DNA from: Casimicrobiaceae bacterium
GTDB taxonomy: Bacteria > Pseudomonadota > Gammaproteobacteria > Burkholderiales > Casimicrobiaceae
NCBI GenBank assembly: GCA_955652025.1
Contig: CATPAO010000210.1
Span: forward strand, 1 to 8,182
Direction of reading: 5' to 3'
DNA: 8,182 nt
Positions 7,268 through 8,182 of the stretch are shown one piece after another (position 1 is the first letter of the stretch; every line of letters starts with the position of its first letter). The translations under genes were made by a program, and so were the position numbers. A model generated the notes under the pieces. The model was not told the origin of the DNA. It saw only the letters and a program-made list of their open reading frames with translations, and made no database searches.

Positions 7268-7350
7268 CGCTGGGCCGGGATCGCCCCGACGGATTGATCT
7301 TTGGCGAGTTTTGCCACCGGTGCGTCCGCACCGGCCAGCGAGTCTTGTGA
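7264..7350 (+). CDS. Possible 28-residue small protein with a CxxC pair, coupled to the dehydrogenase
   Basis: An ATG at 7264 overlaps the dehydrogenase stop (ATGA) and opens a 28-codon frame ending at 7350, two bases before the end of the convergent gene. The product (MTLGRDRPDGLIFGEF, then CHRCVRTGQRVL) has a Cys-x-x-Cys pair that could hold a metal or disulfide. I do not recognise it. The ATGA coupling is the same arrangement used at the two earlier junctions of this operon. Against it, the frame is very short and a strong GC-rich inverted repeat lies inside it. It may be a decayed remnant, a chance frame, or a genuine small protein. Confidence 0.3.
   Translation: MTLGRDRPDGLIFGEFCHRCVRTGQRVL
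7317..7334. terminator. GC-rich inverted repeat between the convergent operons, possible weak terminator
   Basis: A perfect 7-base stem, CCGGTGC (7317-7323) paired with GCACCGG (7328-7334), encloses a GTCC loop. The outer loop bases also complement, making the whole element near-palindromic. It sits where transcription of the plus-strand operon should end and close to the end of the convergent gene. There is no T-run on either strand, so it is not a classical Rho-independent terminator. Its position is the main argument. Confidence 0.35.
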
Positions 7351-7352
7351 CT

Positions 7353-8000
7353 TTACTTGCTTACTCCGAGCACTAACTCCGCGACCATCGCAACTGCGAC
7401 TTGCGCATCGGCGACATGGTGCACGCCCTCCACTTGCGCCGCACCCGCGAGGCCGATCACCAGCTTGCCGAATTGCCGGCCCAGCGCGACTTCCGAGAGC
7501 GTGCCCAAGCTATCGCCAATCGCGATTAGACAAAACGCCGCGCGCGCGATCAACGCGTTGCGCGCCTCGCCGATCCCCGTCGCAATGGCGACGCTCACGA
7601 AGTGATTCGCAAACGATGGATCGGCATCGGGCAGGAGGCCGATGGCAACGCCGCCGTTGCGGGCGACGCCTTCGCACACCGCCTGCATCACGCCTTGGCG
7701 GCCGCCGCAAACGACAGAGAAGCCGCAACGCGAAAGCAGCTCGCCGACCTCGAGCGCGACCGCGCATTGGGCGTCGCTGGCCTCGCGCGGGCCGATGACG
7801 CCGATCGGTACGCGCAAAGGGTGTGCGCTTTCACGTTGCAGCCATGTCGCGGCGGCGATGGCATCGACCGCCTTGAGCGGACCTGCCGCTTTTGCCCCCG
7901 TGTTCGGCGACTGCCAGCCGCGCTGAACCGCGTCGAAGCGCCGGCCTGCCGCGTCGAACAGCATGCCGCGCGTGCGGTCGAGCTTAAAGGTGGCGCTCAT
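7353..8000 (-). CDS. TIGR00725-like Rossmann-fold (SLOG/LOG-related) nucleotide-binding protein
   Basis: This 215-residue cytoplasmic protein resembles the TIGR00725 group, related to the LOG/lysine decarboxylase-like fold that binds nucleotides. Seen: strand and loop GVIGPRE (67-73), VVCGGRQGVMQAVCEGV (96-112), GEARNALIARAAFCLIAIG (144-162) and GTLSE (166-170). The last occupies the place of the PGGxGTxxE motif of LOG enzymes, but the preceding PGG is replaced by GDSL. The activity of the group is unsettled, so no reaction is assigned. The first 60 residues or so lie outside the core fold. The start is firm: GGGAGG (plus-strand positions 8006-8011) lies five bases upstream of the ATG at 8000. 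The gene overlaps the end of the upstream ABC permease by 17 bases, so they share an operon. It converges on the dehydrogenase operon. Confidence 0.8.
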   Translation of the reverse strand: MSATFKLDRTRGMLFDAAGRRFDAVQRGWQSPNTGAKAAGPLKAVDAIAAATWLQRESAHPLRVPIGVIGPREASDAQCAVALEVGELLSRCGFSVVCGGRQGVMQAVCEGVARNGGVAIGLLPDADPSFANHFVSVAIATGIGEARNALIARAAFCLIAIGDSLGTLSEVALGRQFGKLVIGLAGAAQVEGVHHVADAQVAVAMVAELVLGVSK

Positions 8001-8182
8001 GCCTGCCTCCCATCCATTCGCCCGCGGTGATCATCGCCGAGCAGGCGACGGTGATCAGCAATGCGAGCGCCGCCGCCGCCGGAAAGTCCGATCCCGTCTC
8101 GGAAATGAGGCTGTAGAGCCGCAAAGGCAGGATCGGGAGTTGCGTTCCGACCAGCGCCAACGCCGTGCCGTATGCGCCAAAC
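7984..8182 (-). CDS. ABC transporter permease, C-terminal fragment cut by window edge
   Basis: Reading the minus strand from 8182, one frame stays open to a TAA at 7986-7984, giving 65 visible residues. It begins FGAYGTALALVGTQLPILPL, contains a segment LISETGSDFPAAAAL, and ends in a membrane helix (ALLITVACSAM) and a short polar tail (GEWMGGRHERHL). FGAY followed by a helix, an I-S-x-x-x-D-F/x-A-A-A-L-A stretch and a final helix is typical of the C-terminal end of permeases of the spermidine/putrescine, iron or thiamine importer type. It is a different family from the two permeases of the plus-strand operon. The EAA loop would lie upstream, outside the window. Its coding sequence overlaps the start of the TIGR00725-like gene by 17 bases in another frame. 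The substrate is not determinable from this fragment. Confidence 0.75.
   Translation of the reverse strand, partial: FGAYGTALALVGTQLPILPLRLYSLISETGSDFPAAAALALLITVACSAMITAGEWMGGRHERHL

Overview
The window is high-GC, densely packed bacterial DNA with short intergenic gaps and overlapping start/stop codons. It most resembles a proteobacterium (alpha- or betaproteobacterial style). That is an impression from base composition and protein family flavour, since no rRNA or other phylogenetic marker is present. No mobile element, CRISPR array, tRNA or rRNA gene was seen.

Layout. Bases 1-1002 (minus strand) hold the first 334 residues of a sarcosine oxidase beta subunit (SoxB-type flavoprotein), cut by the window edge and most likely starting at a TTG codon. 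A short divergent gap (1003-1124) leads into a plus-strand operon: a periplasmic polar-amino-acid binding protein (1125-1940), two inner-membrane permeases (1977-2708 and 2705-3562), an unusual single ORF joining a YbaK/ProX-type aminoacyl-tRNA deacylase domain to the transporter ATPase (3559-4842), and an 805-residue dimethylglycine/sarcosine dehydrogenase-like FAD plus GcvT-fold protein (4850-7267). A 28-codon ORF (7264-7350) is coupled to its end. A converging minus-strand operon then occupies 8182-7353: the C-terminus of a different ABC permease (7984-8182, cut by the window edge), overlapped by a TIGR00725-like Rossmann-fold protein (7353-8000).

How the genes fit together. The plus-strand operon looks like a complete uptake-and-catabolism unit. 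The binding protein, permeases and ATPase would import a small, probably N-methylated, amino acid. The dehydrogenase would demethylate it and pass the one-carbon unit to tetrahydrofolate. The divergent sarcosine oxidase would demethylate sarcosine to glycine. The ligand itself is inferred from context and is not read from the sequence.

The most unusual item is the in-frame fusion of a tRNA-editing domain to the transporter ATPase. The two parts have the full lengths of their usual free-standing families (about 168 and 259 residues), no stop codon lies between them, and no ribosome binding site precedes the internal ATG. A possible rationale is that an imported secondary-amine amino acid mimics proline and is mischarged onto tRNA, so an editing domain travels with the importer.
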